DNA from: Fimbriimonas ginsengisoli Gsoil 348 | GTDB lineage: Bacteria > Armatimonadota > Fimbriimonadia > Fimbriimonadales > Fimbriimonadaceae | Assembly (NCBI RefSeq): GCF_000724625.1 | Contig: NZ_CP007139.1 | Span: 930,001-994,000 of the forward strand | DNA length: 64,000 nucleotides | Direction: 5' to 3' | In this document: one piece after another, positions 35,569 to 44,688 of the stretch | How positions within the stretch are numbered: the first letter of the stretch is position 1 | Layout: every line of letters begins with the position of its first letter | Translations under genes and position numbers: made by a program | The notes under the pieces: generated by a model | What the model was told of the DNA's origin: nothing | Seen by the model: the letters and a program-made list of their open reading frames with translations, nothing else | Database searches by the model: none

Positions 35569-37716
35569 CTATGACGTCTCGATCAAGGTCGCTTCGTCTA
35601 GCTTAAGCTGGAACGCCGCGCCCGAGGTCTTATCCGGGAGGACGGCCCGGTCGATCATGAGCACCTGCCCGGTGCTGCTCACGTAGTTTTGGAAGTTCTT
35701 CACGACGAACGAGACCGTCGAGTTAGCTCCGCTGCCGGGCGCCGCGTTGACTACCTCCCATGCCCGGCTCATCTGGTTGTAAAGGTAGATGTAGTTCGTA
35801 GCCGCCCTCGGTGTGTTGGATACGACCTTGAGCTGCAGAGCGATCAAATTCGACGCCGGAACCGACGTGTGGAAGCCGATTTGGGCCGCCGCAATGGCGC
35901 CCAGACCGCTCTGCGGAACCGAGTTTACGGAGAAGTAGGCTCCGTCGGTCTTCGTCAACTGGGCGGGGCCGCCGGAAGGCGCCTGGCCTTGGTTGCTGTA
36001 AACCGAAGCGGAGACCGGAGAGTCGGTCGTAGGGACCGTCACCTTTTGCGAGGCGACCCAAGCGTCGACGTCCATCACACCGAATCCGGTCACAAAATCC
36101 CACCCGGTGGTCGCCGAGCTGGTTGCGCCGTTCGGCAGCGTTCCGTTCGAGCCGCTCTTTACGTCGAACCAAACGCCGCTCCGGCCGTTCTGAGCGTAGA
36201 TCGCATCTTGCATTCGGCCAAGCCGGTGCTTGCCGTTAGGCCCAGCCGGGAGCGCCCCAGTGGCGATCATCTTCTCCTGAGCCGTCGCCAACAGGCCTGC
36301 GAACATCGGCGAAGCAAAGCTCGTTCCGGAGAAGTCGGAATTCATCTGACCCTCGAAGACGAACTGGTAAGCGCCCGTGTTATTCCCCGCGGCATTGAAC
36401 GAAATGTCCGGGTTCAAACGGAAGTTGATGCTCGTGGGAACGCCGGTTCCCTTCTGCCAAGACGGAAGCTTGTTGAACGAAGCCGAGTTGGTGCTCCAAC
36501 CGCCGCCGCTGCCCGACCATCCAACCTCGTTGGTCCGCTTGCCGTTCGAGTCGATGCTCGCAATCGTTCCGCCGACCTGGAGAACTTCCGGCTCATAGTT
36601 CGGATATGAGAACGGCTCGAGATCGGTGCCAAAGTCGCCGGTGGCCGCCATATAGGTGATCCCCTGCGCCGTCATCGCCACGTGTAGGTTGTGCGCGGCG
36701 GCCGCTTGGCTCGAATCGAGTTTCCAGCCATAGCTCTCGCTGATAATGTCGGCGCTGTCGTCGTTCGCTTCCTTGGTCAGAACGCTGATCAGATCCCCGC
36801 CTCCGTCGTAAATCGTGAAGGTAGAGAGGGGCGCCATTCCGAGGACCATCTGAATGTCGAGGTCCCCTTCGCCGTTTGGCGAGCCTGCCCCCGAGCCGCC
36901 CGAGATCGGGACGACGCGGATGTTCGATCCAACCCCGCCCGCCGGAGTCGGGAGATTGAATGCCGAGTAGTAAAGCGGCACGTTGGAAAGCCGGAAGCCG
37001 TCCCAGCTCGAAATCGCGACGTTGCGCCCCAAGCCGCGCATCCCGTTGTTATAGATCGGAGCCGAGTTGTACAGGACACGGGTCTGGGTCGCCGTAAGGG
37101 CGCGCGGATGAGGCTTCGTAAAGTTCTCCGCTCCTCCCACGTCAACGATGTAAGGGGCGATCGTGCTCGGCAGCTTCAGCGGCTCCGCGTACGAGTAATA
37201 GTCGATCCGCCCCGGCTCGTTCGCGTTGAGCGCGTGGTAGTTATTGATCGTCGTGTCGAACGCCTTCTCTACCTTGGCGGCGGTCGCGTCGGCAAGGATG
37301 CTCAAGCGGTTTGCCCCTACCAGCGTGATCGTAAATCCCTGGCTCTTGAGGTAATCGCTAAGCGCTTGGATGCGGGTCGCCGGCTGACCGAACCGCTGGC
37401 CGATCTCGGCGGGGGTCACAAAGTGCCGGTAGTTCGGGCTCTTCGGATCGCTAACGCTATCCGCCAGCGCTTGCAGGCCGGTCGGATTGGCGGGTGGCAA
37501 GCTGATGGAGAGGTGAAGAACCTGGTTCGGGTCGATATGTCCCTTGAGCTGAGATCTCTGGATAACCGAGGGGACCTCCAGCGGAAGTGGAACAAGCCTG
37601 TACTGCGGCTGTACCTGGCCAAACGCGGCCGGAACGGCCGCCAAGCCAAGGACGCCGGCCAAGAGAAACTTGGGGCGAAGGAGAAAGGATTGGAGGGAGT
37701 CAGATCTGGTGTGCAT
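35569..37716 (-). CDS. Secreted S53 (sedolisin/kumamolisin-type) serine-carboxyl peptidase
   Basis: The 715-residue preproprotein has a signal peptide ending near AAFGQ and a pro-kumamolisin activation domain (about 50-200) with SPNYRHFVTPAEIGQRFG. The catalytic domain shows NGEGDLDIQMVLGMAP (Glu and Asp of the triad), the oxyanion Asp in AATGDFGTD, and the nucleophile in SGTSFASP; it ends GWDFVTGFGVMDV. A final beta-rich module (about 585-712) is shared with the protein at 33192-35213. These enzymes are active at acid pH outside the cell. Confidence 0.92.
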   Translation of the reverse strand: MHTRSDSLQSFLLRPKFLLAGVLGLAAVPAAFGQVQPQYRLVPLPLEVPSVIQRSQLKGHIDPNQVLHLSISLPPANPTGLQALADSVSDPKSPNYRHFVTPAEIGQRFGQPATRIQALSDYLKSQGFTITLVGANRLSILADATAAKVEKAFDTTINNYHALNANEPGRIDYYSYAEPLKLPSTIAPYIVDVGGAENFTKPHPRALTATQTRVLYNSAPIYNNGMRGLGRNVAISSWDGFRLSNVPLYYSAFNLPTPAGGVGSNIRVVPISGGSGAGSPNGEGDLDIQMVLGMAPLSTFTIYDGGGDLISVLTKEANDDSADIISESYGWKLDSSQAAAAHNLHVAMTAQGITYMAATGDFGTDLEPFSYPNYEPEVLQVGGTIASIDSNGKRTNEVGWSGSGGGWSTNSASFNKLPSWQKGTGVPTSINFRLNPDISFNAAGNNTGAYQFVFEGQMNSDFSGTSFASPMFAGLLATAQEKMIATGALPAGPNGKHRLGRMQDAIYAQNGRSGVWFDVKSGSNGTLPNGATSSATTGWDFVTGFGVMDVDAWVASQKVTVPTTDSPVSASVYSNQGQAPSGGPAQLTKTDGAYFSVNSVPQSGLGAIAAAQIGFHTSVPASNLIALQLKVVSNTPRAATNYIYLYNQMSRAWEVVNAAPGSGANSTVSFVVKNFQNYVSSTGQVLMIDRAVLPDKTSGAAFQLKLDEATLIETS

Positions 37717-37836
37717 CGTCGATTCACGGAGGTCTGGTCAGCCCAACGGCCGAAAAGAGATATACGATTGCGCGAACGCGCCAACACCTTTCCGGTACGC
37801 CGCAACCAGGCTAGATATCGCTTACTGGCCGCAGAG

Positions 37837-38298
37837 CTAATCGGGCGACGTCTCTCGAGGAGTAGCCGCCATGCCGATGAGCAACACGGCCAGGATCCAT
37901 GCGATCGGGATCAGCCCCTGCATCGACGCCGGATACTCCGGCTCCGGTATCCGCCGCGCCATCCAGGCGAGGAAAATCTGGTTCAACCGAAGGTAGAGAA
38001 ACATCGCGGTCGCGATCGCCCCGCCGACTCCGCCACAGGCCCCGGCCATCCCAAACTTGATCGAGGCGAAGACAGTTAGAATCGCCGCCGGAATAAGCCC
38101 CACCCCCAAGGAGATCGCCAGAACGCTCAGCCGCTGGGTATCCGGAAAGACGAAAAACGGCCAAACCGAGAGAGCATAGCCGCCTAGCGAAGCGACAAGA
38201 AAGCCGGAACAGCCAAAGAGCATCTGGTCGTCCATATCCCGAACCCGCGTCGCGGGACGCTCCAATTTCTCATCCGTATCCAGGGGTTCGAATGGCAC
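37837..38298 (-). CDS. Small integral membrane protein of unknown function
   Basis: The 153-residue product has four hydrophobic spans (about 30-50, 57-77, 84-104 and 127-147) after a charged N-terminal tail. No family is recognised. The GTG start has TATCAT 6 nt upstream. It follows the protease gene in the opposite sense of htrA and shares a spacer with it. Confidence 0.7.
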   Translation of the reverse strand: MPFEPLDTDEKLERPATRVRDMDDQMLFGCSGFLVASLGGYALSVWPFFVFPDTQRLSVLAISLGVGLIPAAILTVFASIKFGMAGACGGVGGAIATAMFLYLRLNQIFLAWMARRIPEPEYPASMQGLIPIAWILAVLLIGMAATPRETSPD

Positions 38299-38304
38299 GG
38301 GGAT

Positions 38305-38310
38305 ATGATA
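38305..38310 (-). promoter_or_regulatory. TANNNT -10 element (TATCAT) 6 nt before GTG
   Basis: TATCAT, ATCCCC, then GTG 38298 on the minus strand; no Shine-Dalgarno. Confidence 0.5.
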
Positions 38311-38487
38311 GCGGGTTGGCGTTGGGCGTTGGGGCGCTAGGCGTTGGGCGTGAAGGACAGCTTAGCGGGCATCGCATCGAGGTTCATCGGCGGGGTGCCA
38401 ATGCTGCGAGCGGCCAATGGGACCCCTGGAACTCTCGGCACTTGGCCTGCGTTTTCCAGCGTAGTAACGGTTAGGAACTGAGAAAAA

Positions 38488-39663
38488 ATGAAGACCTCTA
38501 GTATTTTGTTCGTCGGCGTCGCGGTGTTCGCGGGCGTCCTCGGAGCGCAACAGGTCGACCACCTCTTCAGCCGCAATCAAGCGGCTCAAGGAGCGGACCT
38601 GCTCCCCATGCGATCGACTTCTACCCCGATCGTCAAGACCGGCTTCGAGACCACCGCCCCGGGCACCCCGTTCGATTTCACCTTTGCCGCCAAAAAGGTG
38701 AGCCCCAGCGTCGTCAGCGTCGATCGCTACGAGAAAGTGCAGCGAGATTTCTTTGACCGGACCGGCACGATCGCCGAGACCGGGCAGGGGTCCGGCGTAA
38801 TCGTGTCGGCGAACGGAACGATCGTGACCAACAACCATGTCGTCACCGACGAGCGGTCGGGCGAAGTCGTCGACCAGGTTAAGGTTCGACTCAACGACGA
38901 CCGAACGTTCACCGCTAAGGTGCTGGGCCACGACGCCCGCTCCGACCTCGCCGTGCTGAAGATCGACGCTCCCAACCTGACGCCGATCGACCTCGGCAAC
39001 AGCCCGGACGTCCAAGTCGGCCAGTGGGTGCTCGCGGTCGGTAACCCGCTCGGCTTCTCCAATACGGTTTCGGCCGGCGTGGTCAGCTCGCTCAAGCGAA
39101 ATCTGCCGATCGGCGGACAAGGAATGGTCGACGCGATCCAAACCGACGCGGCGATCAACCCCGGTAACTCGGGAGGCGCCCTCTGCAACGCGCAAGGCCA
39201 GCTCATCGGCATCAACTCGGCCATCGCCAGCAGCACCGGTCAGAGCGTCGGCATCGGATTCGCGATTCCGGTCGATCGAGTGAAGACCGTCGTCAACGAC
39301 ATCGTCAAGCTCGGCTACGCTCGCTACGCGGGCCTCGGTATCTCTTTCGACCCGCGGCTTGAAGGCGCCCTCGCCGACCCGCAGGCGCGAGAGCAGCTCC
39401 TGCAACTCGCGGGAGGCGACAAGGCTCCGTCGAGCGGCGTCATCGTGCAGACCGCCTCCGGATCGGCCCAGTCCGCCGGAATCGGCCAGTACGACGTCAT
39501 CCTGGCCGTCGACGGGCAGAAGGTGGAAGGAACGTTCGATCTGAACAAGATCCTCATCCCAAGGAAGCCGGGCGATAAGGTGCAGGTCAGGTTCTGGTCG
39601 AAGGGACAGACCAAGACGACCTCCGTCGTTCTGCAGGAGATCCGCCCAGAACGACCGGTCTAA
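38488..39663 (+). CDS. HtrA/Deg-type serine protease with one PDZ domain
   Basis: The 391-residue periplasmic quality-control protease has an N-terminal membrane or signal segment, a trypsin-like domain with His in IVTNNHVVTDE, Asp in ARSDLAVLKID and Ser in INPGNSGGALCN. A single C-terminal PDZ domain (about 275-385) contains SAGIGQYDVILAVDGQKV. This domain order matches DegS or HtrA of the single-PDZ type. A strong terminator follows. Confidence 0.93.
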   Translation: MKTSSILFVGVAVFAGVLGAQQVDHLFSRNQAAQGADLLPMRSTSTPIVKTGFETTAPGTPFDFTFAAKKVSPSVVSVDRYEKVQRDFFDRTGTIAETGQGSGVIVSANGTIVTNNHVVTDERSGEVVDQVKVRLNDDRTFTAKVLGHDARSDLAVLKIDAPNLTPIDLGNSPDVQVGQWVLAVGNPLGFSNTVSAGVVSSLKRNLPIGGQGMVDAIQTDAAINPGNSGGALCNAQGQLIGINSAIASSTGQSVGIGFAIPVDRVKTVVNDIVKLGYARYAGLGISFDPRLEGALADPQAREQLLQLAGGDKAPSSGVIVQTASGSAQSAGIGQYDVILAVDGQKVEGTFDLNKILIPRKPGDKVQVRFWSKGQTKTTSVVLQEIRPERPV

Positions 39664-39682
39664 CGATCGGTTAACAAACAAT

Positions 39683-39724
39683 CGAAAGAGGCGCAGGCTC
39701 TGGAGCCTGCGCCTCTTTCGTTTC
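39683..39724 (+). terminator. Rho-independent terminator after htrA-like gene
   Basis: Arms 39683-39700 and 39703-39720 are perfect 18-base inverted repeats (CGAAAGAGGCGCAGGCTC), followed by TTTCTC. It starts 20 bases after the stop. Confidence 0.9.
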
Positions 39725-39830
39725 TCTGGCGCGCAACACAAAAGGCCCATATTGAAGCGCCGAAATCCGGAATGACGTCTTATATTGTGAGGGAGCCGAA
39801 TCGTGAGATTCGGCAAACAGAAAACCTAAT

Positions 39831-41462
39831 ATGTCTCTCCACATCGACGGCCTCGCGCAGTTCCTCGACGTTCTCCCGGCAGTAGTCCGCGAGCGGCTGG
39901 AGAAAAGCGGAGATTTAGAATCCATCATCGAAGTCGTCCTCGATTACGGACGCCCCGCCGAAGCCCGCTACCGCGACCACGTCGAACGTTGGCCGGAAGT
40001 GATCGTCTCCGAATCCGATATCGAGTTCGTTTCCAAACGGCTCGGCGAGTTCGGAACGGATAACCGGGCCGGCATCGAACGGACTCTCCATCGAATCTCC
40101 GCCATCCGCAACCGGCATAGCAAAATTATCGGCCTAACGTGCCGCGTCGGCCGCGCCCTCGAGGGCACGATCGACGTTATCGACGACATCGTCCGCTCCG
40201 GGCAGTCCATCCTGCTTCTCGGGCGTCCCGGTGTCGGTAAGACGACCAAGCTCCGTGAAATCGCCCGCGTGCTCGCCGACGAGGCGAACAAGCGGGTCGT
40301 AATCGTGGATACCTCCAACGAAATCGCCGGCGACGGCGACGTTCCCCATCCGGGGATCGGCTCGGCGCGCCGGATGCAGGTCCGCATCGCATCCGAGCAG
40401 CACGCGGTGATGATCGAGGCGGTGGAAAACCACATGCCGGAAGTGATCGTCATCGACGAGATCGGCAACGAGGCGGAGGCCCAGGCGGCTCGGACCATCG
40501 CCGAGCGGGGGGTGCAGCTCGTGGGTACCGCCCACGGCCAGACGCTGGAAAACCTGATGCTCAACCCGTCGCTCGCCGACCTGATCGGCGGCATCCAGGC
40601 GGTTACTCTGTCCGATGCGGAAGCCCAACGACGCGGCACCCAGAAAACGGTGCTCGAGCGGAAGTCTCCGCCCACTTTCGACGTCGTCGTCGAACTGCTC
40701 GACTACGACCGGCTGGCCGTTCATAACAACGTCCAGAAGACGGTGGACATGATCCTACGCGGAGTGCCTCCGCGGCCGGAGATCCGTGTACGGACCGGAG
40801 CCGGCGACGTGGAAGTGGTTCAGGAAGAGCGAACCGCGGAGCTGACGGACCCAGGGTTCAACCAGCGCTTCCCTTCCCTGGCCCGAAATGGTGGCAAGGA
40901 GAGCGTGCCGAACGGTTCGCCGGGCCGCAACTCTCCTACCGTGTCCCCGCCTCCCCAACGTCCAGCCCCCGCTGAGGAGGTGACGGATGAGCAGACGAAG
41001 CTCATTCGTATCTTTCCCTACGGGATCGCGCGGACCCGGCTGGAGAGGGCGATCCGGGAAAAGAGGGCGCCGGCGTACGTAACGAACGACATTTCGCAGG
41101 CGGATGCCGTGATGGCGATTCGGTCGACCTACCAAGCGAAGCCCAAGAAGCTTCGGGATCTGGCGGGCCGGCCGGTCAACACGGTGGTCGTCAAGTCGAA
41201 TACGTTCAGCCAGATCGCGGCCGCGCTCGACGACATCCTTCAAGGCGGGGGGGCCGTCTCGGACGAGAATGGCAAGGCGGCGGAAGAGGCCCAAATGGGG
41301 ATCGAGCTCGTGCTCCAGTCTGGTAAGCCTTACGAGCTGAGTCCGGCTTCGGGCCCGGTTCGGAAGATGCAGCACCAAATGGCAGAGGCGAGGCGACTGG
41401 CGAGCGAGTCGGTAGGGGAGGATCCGCACCGGCGGCTCCGAATCCTACCGACCAGGCTCTAG
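39831..41462 (+). CDS. SpoIIIAA/Ycf45-like secretion-type ATPase with R3H-type C-terminal domain
   Basis: The 543-residue protein has a RecA-like ATPase core: ILLLGRPGVGKTTKLREIARVLAD near residue 125, VVIVDTSNEIAGDGDVPHPGIGSARRMQV, and EVIVIDEIGNEAEAQAARTIAERGVQLVGTAHG. This is the pattern of the SpoIIIAA/Ycf45 family found in firmicutes, cyanobacteria and plastids. After a Pro-rich linker (about 340-385) a conserved C-terminal region (LIRIFPYGIARTRLERAIRE ... RLRILP) includes an R3H-like end that may bind nucleic acid. The cellular role outside sporulation is not established. It stands as a single gene. Confidence 0.85.
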   Translation: MSLHIDGLAQFLDVLPAVVRERLEKSGDLESIIEVVLDYGRPAEARYRDHVERWPEVIVSESDIEFVSKRLGEFGTDNRAGIERTLHRISAIRNRHSKIIGLTCRVGRALEGTIDVIDDIVRSGQSILLLGRPGVGKTTKLREIARVLADEANKRVVIVDTSNEIAGDGDVPHPGIGSARRMQVRIASEQHAVMIEAVENHMPEVIVIDEIGNEAEAQAARTIAERGVQLVGTAHGQTLENLMLNPSLADLIGGIQAVTLSDAEAQRRGTQKTVLERKSPPTFDVVVELLDYDRLAVHNNVQKTVDMILRGVPPRPEIRVRTGAGDVEVVQEERTAELTDPGFNQRFPSLARNGGKESVPNGSPGRNSPTVSPPPQRPAPAEEVTDEQTKLIRIFPYGIARTRLERAIREKRAPAYVTNDISQADAVMAIRSTYQAKPKKLRDLAGRPVNTVVVKSNTFSQIAAALDDILQGGGAVSDENGKAAEEAQMGIELVLQSGKPYELSPASGPVRKMQHQMAEARRLASESVGEDPHRRLRILPTRL

Positions 41463-41481
41463 ATGCCGGCTGGTCCGCTCA

Positions 41482-42135
41482 CTAGGACTTCGCCGGCTTC
41501 TTCCTTTGGTTCGGCTTCTTCGCCGGCTTAGCGGCGGTCGCCGGCTTTGGCTGGAGATACGTCGCCTGCGACTTGCCGACGGTGCCCGCCATTAACTGCG
41601 TCAACGCGACGTTCGCGAACCTGCCTGCTAAAGCCATATCGATCATTCCGTCGGTGCGGCCCACGGTCACGTCGTTACCATTCACGACGACGATGGCGAG
41701 GCCGCCGGCCGGTGAACGCATGAAGAGCATTTTGTTGTCCTCGCTGGCGGAAAAGACCATTCGGCGGTATCCGGCACGTGTGAAGATCGGCTCTTGGAAC
41801 CGCATCCCGTCCGTTTGATCGTTAGTGTGGTAGGTGATCACGTGGACCTGATGGATCTTCCGGAGGATTCCCGAGACGTCCTCCAAATTAAGGCCCAGCT
41901 TCTTCAGCGGATCGGCCGCACCCTTCGGCACGCTCACCTTCGATGCTGGGGTGCTCGAAGACGCCCCTAGCGCCTGCTTGATAAAGGCCAGGATGTCGTC
42001 GTCGCGCGCATCGACCTCCATGGTAACTTCGGCGCCCTCCGGAAGGGTGATCAGCAAGGGCTTGGAAGCCGAACTCTGGGCGAAAGCAGGGGGGATAATG
42101 GTAAGCAGGGTGAGGGAAAGGATCAAACGGCGCAT
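41482..42135 (-). CDS. Exported protein of unknown function
   Basis: The 217-residue product starts MRRLILSLTLLTIIPPAFAQ, a clear signal peptide, and ends in a Lys/Pro/Ala-rich tail (KPATAAKPAKKPNQRKKPAKS) that could bind wall polymer or nucleic acid. The middle has KLGLNLEDVSGILRKIHQVHVITY and GNDVTVGRTDGM. ATG 42135 is chosen because GGAG lies 10 bases upstream and it directly begins the signal peptide. No family is recognised. Confidence 0.7.
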   Translation of the reverse strand: MRRLILSLTLLTIIPPAFAQSSASKPLLITLPEGAEVTMEVDARDDDILAFIKQALGASSSTPASKVSVPKGAADPLKKLGLNLEDVSGILRKIHQVHVITYHTNDQTDGMRFQEPIFTRAGYRRMVFSASEDNKMLFMRSPAGGLAIVVVNGNDVTVGRTDGMIDMALAGRFANVALTQLMAGTVGKSQATYLQPKPATAAKPAKKPNQRKKPAKS

Positions 42136-42210
42136 AACTACATTCTCCACGACAGGTCTTCTGTAGTTCTAAGAATTATCGAATCCTTTCTCGTTTCGCC
42201 AGTTTTTTAC

Positions 42211-43338
42211 CTATCCAATATATGCCTTGCTCGACCGAACCCGGCGCTGGGCGCGCCGGAGGGCATCCGCCATGGGTTGGTGAAGGGTTCGAGTGCCGTC
42301 GTTCGCAACCTCCCATAACCCCATGTGGGCCCACATGGTGCGGTCGTGCCACTCGGGCATGCCGAGGACGGGATAAAGGCAAACCCCGCGCAACGGAATC
42401 CCTTCCCGCAAACAGGCGGCCGCCTCTTCGGCGACACTGGCCGTCCACCAAGCCTTGTTCGACTGCGAATGCGAGGTTTCAGAGACGACCACGTCGTGCC
42501 CGTATCGATGCCAAACCCACCGAATCAGGTCGCGGAGCGGCCAACACCGCTCGTCGCTCTCGGCGAGCGTGATCTCGGGACGGCCATGGACCCACTGATT
42601 CGTCCAGTAGTAGTTGATACCAATGGTCCCCAGGTGGGCGGGAGAGCCCCCCAGCTCCGGATGCAGACGGCCCCCGAGCATGTCGAACGCTTGAAAGACC
42701 ACGTGTTCGTTAAATCCGTTCGCCTCATCGGCCAAGTCGGGACGATCTCGGGGAGGTACGACGCGGCAGATCGGGTCAACGTTGAGTATCCGCGCATCCG
42801 GGATCTCACCACGAATCGCGTCGATCCCTTGGATGGCAGCCCGGACCAGCTTAACTTTCAGCTCATACGACCGCCCCGCGCAGTGAGGCGCGAAAAGGTT
42901 GGCGTCGCCGGCCGCCCAGGCAAAGTACGAGGGCTCGTTGACCGGCGTAAACCAGTGAGGTCCCGCCATCCGGGCTTTCACCCGCCGCGCCACGGCCTGA
43001 CAGTAGCTTGCGAAGCGCTCAGCGAAGCGGTCGGAAAACGGGTCCTCGTCGTGCGGATAGCCGTAATGGAAGAGATCCCAGATCGGCTCGATTCCATGCC
43101 GGTTTGCGGCGTCGACCATGACATCCAGAGTCGAGTAATCGAGGCGGCGGCCCCGATCAACCACCGGCCAGCGAACCCCCTCCCGGACCGTCTGGAGTCC
43201 CAGGGCGGCAGCGGCGGCGTAATCTTCGTCCACTCTCCGGTCATGCTCCGTCGCCTCGACCTGGTCGATCCAGTGATGGTCGCGATTCCAGCCGGTCGCA
43301 CATTCGAATCCGGCCATAAAGAAGCTACGAAACGCCAA
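42211..43338 (-). CDS. GH1-like glycoside hydrolase, first of a pair
   Basis: The 375-residue TIM-barrel enzyme has the GH1-type acid/base motif in WFTPVNEPSYFAWAAG (about residue 135) and a strand-7 Glu in DVVVSETSHSQSN as the likely nucleophile. It is shorter than classical GH1 proteins (about 450) and may belong to a related clan GH-A family. It overlaps the upstream GH1-like gene by 14 bases, so the two are co-translated. Confidence 0.8.
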   Translation of the reverse strand: MAFRSFFMAGFECATGWNRDHHWIDQVEATEHDRRVDEDYAAAAALGLQTVREGVRWPVVDRGRRLDYSTLDVMVDAANRHGIEPIWDLFHYGYPHDEDPFSDRFAERFASYCQAVARRVKARMAGPHWFTPVNEPSYFAWAAGDANLFAPHCAGRSYELKVKLVRAAIQGIDAIRGEIPDARILNVDPICRVVPPRDRPDLADEANGFNEHVVFQAFDMLGGRLHPELGGSPAHLGTIGINYYWTNQWVHGRPEITLAESDERCWPLRDLIRWVWHRYGHDVVVSETSHSQSNKAWWTASVAEEAAACLREGIPLRGVCLYPVLGMPEWHDRTMWAHMGLWEVANDGTRTLHQPMADALRRAQRRVRSSKAYIG

Positions 43339-44629
43339 TCGGCACCTCCCGTCTCAGTTCGCCGACCGAGCGATGCCCAGCGGCGATCGCCCGACGATAC
43401 TCCTGGACCACGCAGCTTTCGACCCTCTCCAGATCGTCGCCGCGAAGGTCCCACAAACCCATCGGTACCACGTAGTTGCTCAGCGGACCCATCTTCTGGC
43501 GGTACGCCCAGGTCACGAGCGAAAACATCGGCCACCACGTGTAGCCCACGACGGGGACTCCGGCCTGCCGAAGCTCCCGCACCCCTTCCAGCGATTCCGC
43601 CAGCCATTTCGAGCGGCGCTGGATCGTCCCTTGGGAGGCGGTTTCGGAGATCATCACCGGTCGCCGGTACCTCTCCCAGAAACCCTCGCAGATCCGCTTC
43701 ACCAGGGTCCGGTCTCCGTACCTGGCCTTGAATCGAGTGAGGTTGGGGCCTCGGAAAACTTCCCGCCTAGAGAACATCGGATAGAGGTTCACGCCCAGGA
43801 CGTCGGGCTCGATCGAATGCTGGGAAAGCCATTCGAGCTGACTCTCGCGGATGCCGTTCTTCCTAAGCCAGTCGAACAGGCGATGTCCCGGTTCCACCCG
43901 TCCGGTCACGAGATCGGTCGCCAAGTAAATTAGGTCTCGACGAAACTCGACCTGCGGCTCCATCGTCGGATCACCGGTATCGTAGGTCTCGGTGGCGTCG
44001 ACGTGCAGGACCACGTTCTCAGGGTCGACGGCGTGGATCGCTCGGTCGGCGAGAACGATTCCTTTCGCGCAGGACATCATCACCTCGGAAAACCCACGCC
44101 ACCCAAAGCGGTTCGGCGGCCACCATCCGATCCGGCCGCAGTAGTGAGCGGTGATACGCGGCTCGTTCAGCGGGGTGTACCAGCGGATGCGCCCCTTATA
44201 TCGTTCGGCCACTGCCACTGCGTACTCCTCCATGTACTGAGGAAAATCCGGGTGGAGAAAGGCGCCTTCCAACCACTTGGGCGCTCCGTAGTGGATCAGG
44301 TCGACGATCGGGTCGATGCCGAGATCCAGCATTCGCTCCAGCGCCGCATCCGCGAACGACCAATCCCACTTTCCCCGATCGGGAGAGAGCTTGTACCAAG
44401 GAATACCGTAGCGCGCGGCGGGGACTCCGAGCGAGCCCATGAGGTCCAAATCTTCGCGCCACCGCTCGTAGTGTTTCGTTAGCTCGTACTCGTCGAGAAT
44501 GCGTCCCGTAACCGCATGGGGATTGAACACGAAGGTGTCCTCGATGCCGGTTGCCCACAGAAATGCGGTCGGCTGGAGCAAATCGTCGAGTTGCGAGCGC
44601 TTAGGCGCCCGCGTCGGTCCTCCGTCCAT
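43325..44629 (-). CDS. GH1-like glycoside hydrolase, second of a pair
   Basis: This 434-residue enzyme has YTPLNEPRITAHYCGRIGWWPP (acid/base Glu about residue 165) and PVMISETASQGTIQRR (nucleophile). ATG 44629 is chosen for the strong GGGAGGGGG upstream. It is a distant paralog of the next gene. No signal peptide is seen, so it acts on imported oligosaccharides. Substrate is unknown; beta-glucosidase or beta-galactosidase activity would be typical. Confidence 0.83.
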   Translation of the reverse strand: MDGGPTRAPKRSQLDDLLQPTAFLWATGIEDTFVFNPHAVTGRILDEYELTKHYERWREDLDLMGSLGVPAARYGIPWYKLSPDRGKWDWSFADAALERMLDLGIDPIVDLIHYGAPKWLEGAFLHPDFPQYMEEYAVAVAERYKGRIRWYTPLNEPRITAHYCGRIGWWPPNRFGWRGFSEVMMSCAKGIVLADRAIHAVDPENVVLHVDATETYDTGDPTMEPQVEFRRDLIYLATDLVTGRVEPGHRLFDWLRKNGIRESQLEWLSQHSIEPDVLGVNLYPMFSRREVFRGPNLTRFKARYGDRTLVKRICEGFWERYRRPVMISETASQGTIQRRSKWLAESLEGVRELRQAGVPVVGYTWWPMFSLVTWAYRQKMGPLSNYVVPMGLWDLRGDDLERVESCVVQEYRRAIAAGHRSVGELRREVPIGVS

Positions 44630-44688
44630 CGTTCCCCCTCCCTGTGGCGCCTCCAGTGAGACGCGCTGCAAGTTCGACCCAAGAGAGC

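Noticed and set aside
36691-38079. 462-residue plus-strand frame opposite the sedolisin gene
   Set aside because: Arg/Val/Gly-rich shadow of a well-supported protease gene.
38280-38300. T-arm-like string GGGGTTCGAATGG suggesting a tRNA
   Set aside because: It lies in the 5' coding end of the small membrane protein, and no cloverleaf can be built around it.
38362-39816. 484-residue minus-strand frame opposite the HtrA gene
   Set aside because: It has low-complexity Asp/Arg/Val composition, and the HtrA motifs on the plus strand are unambiguous.
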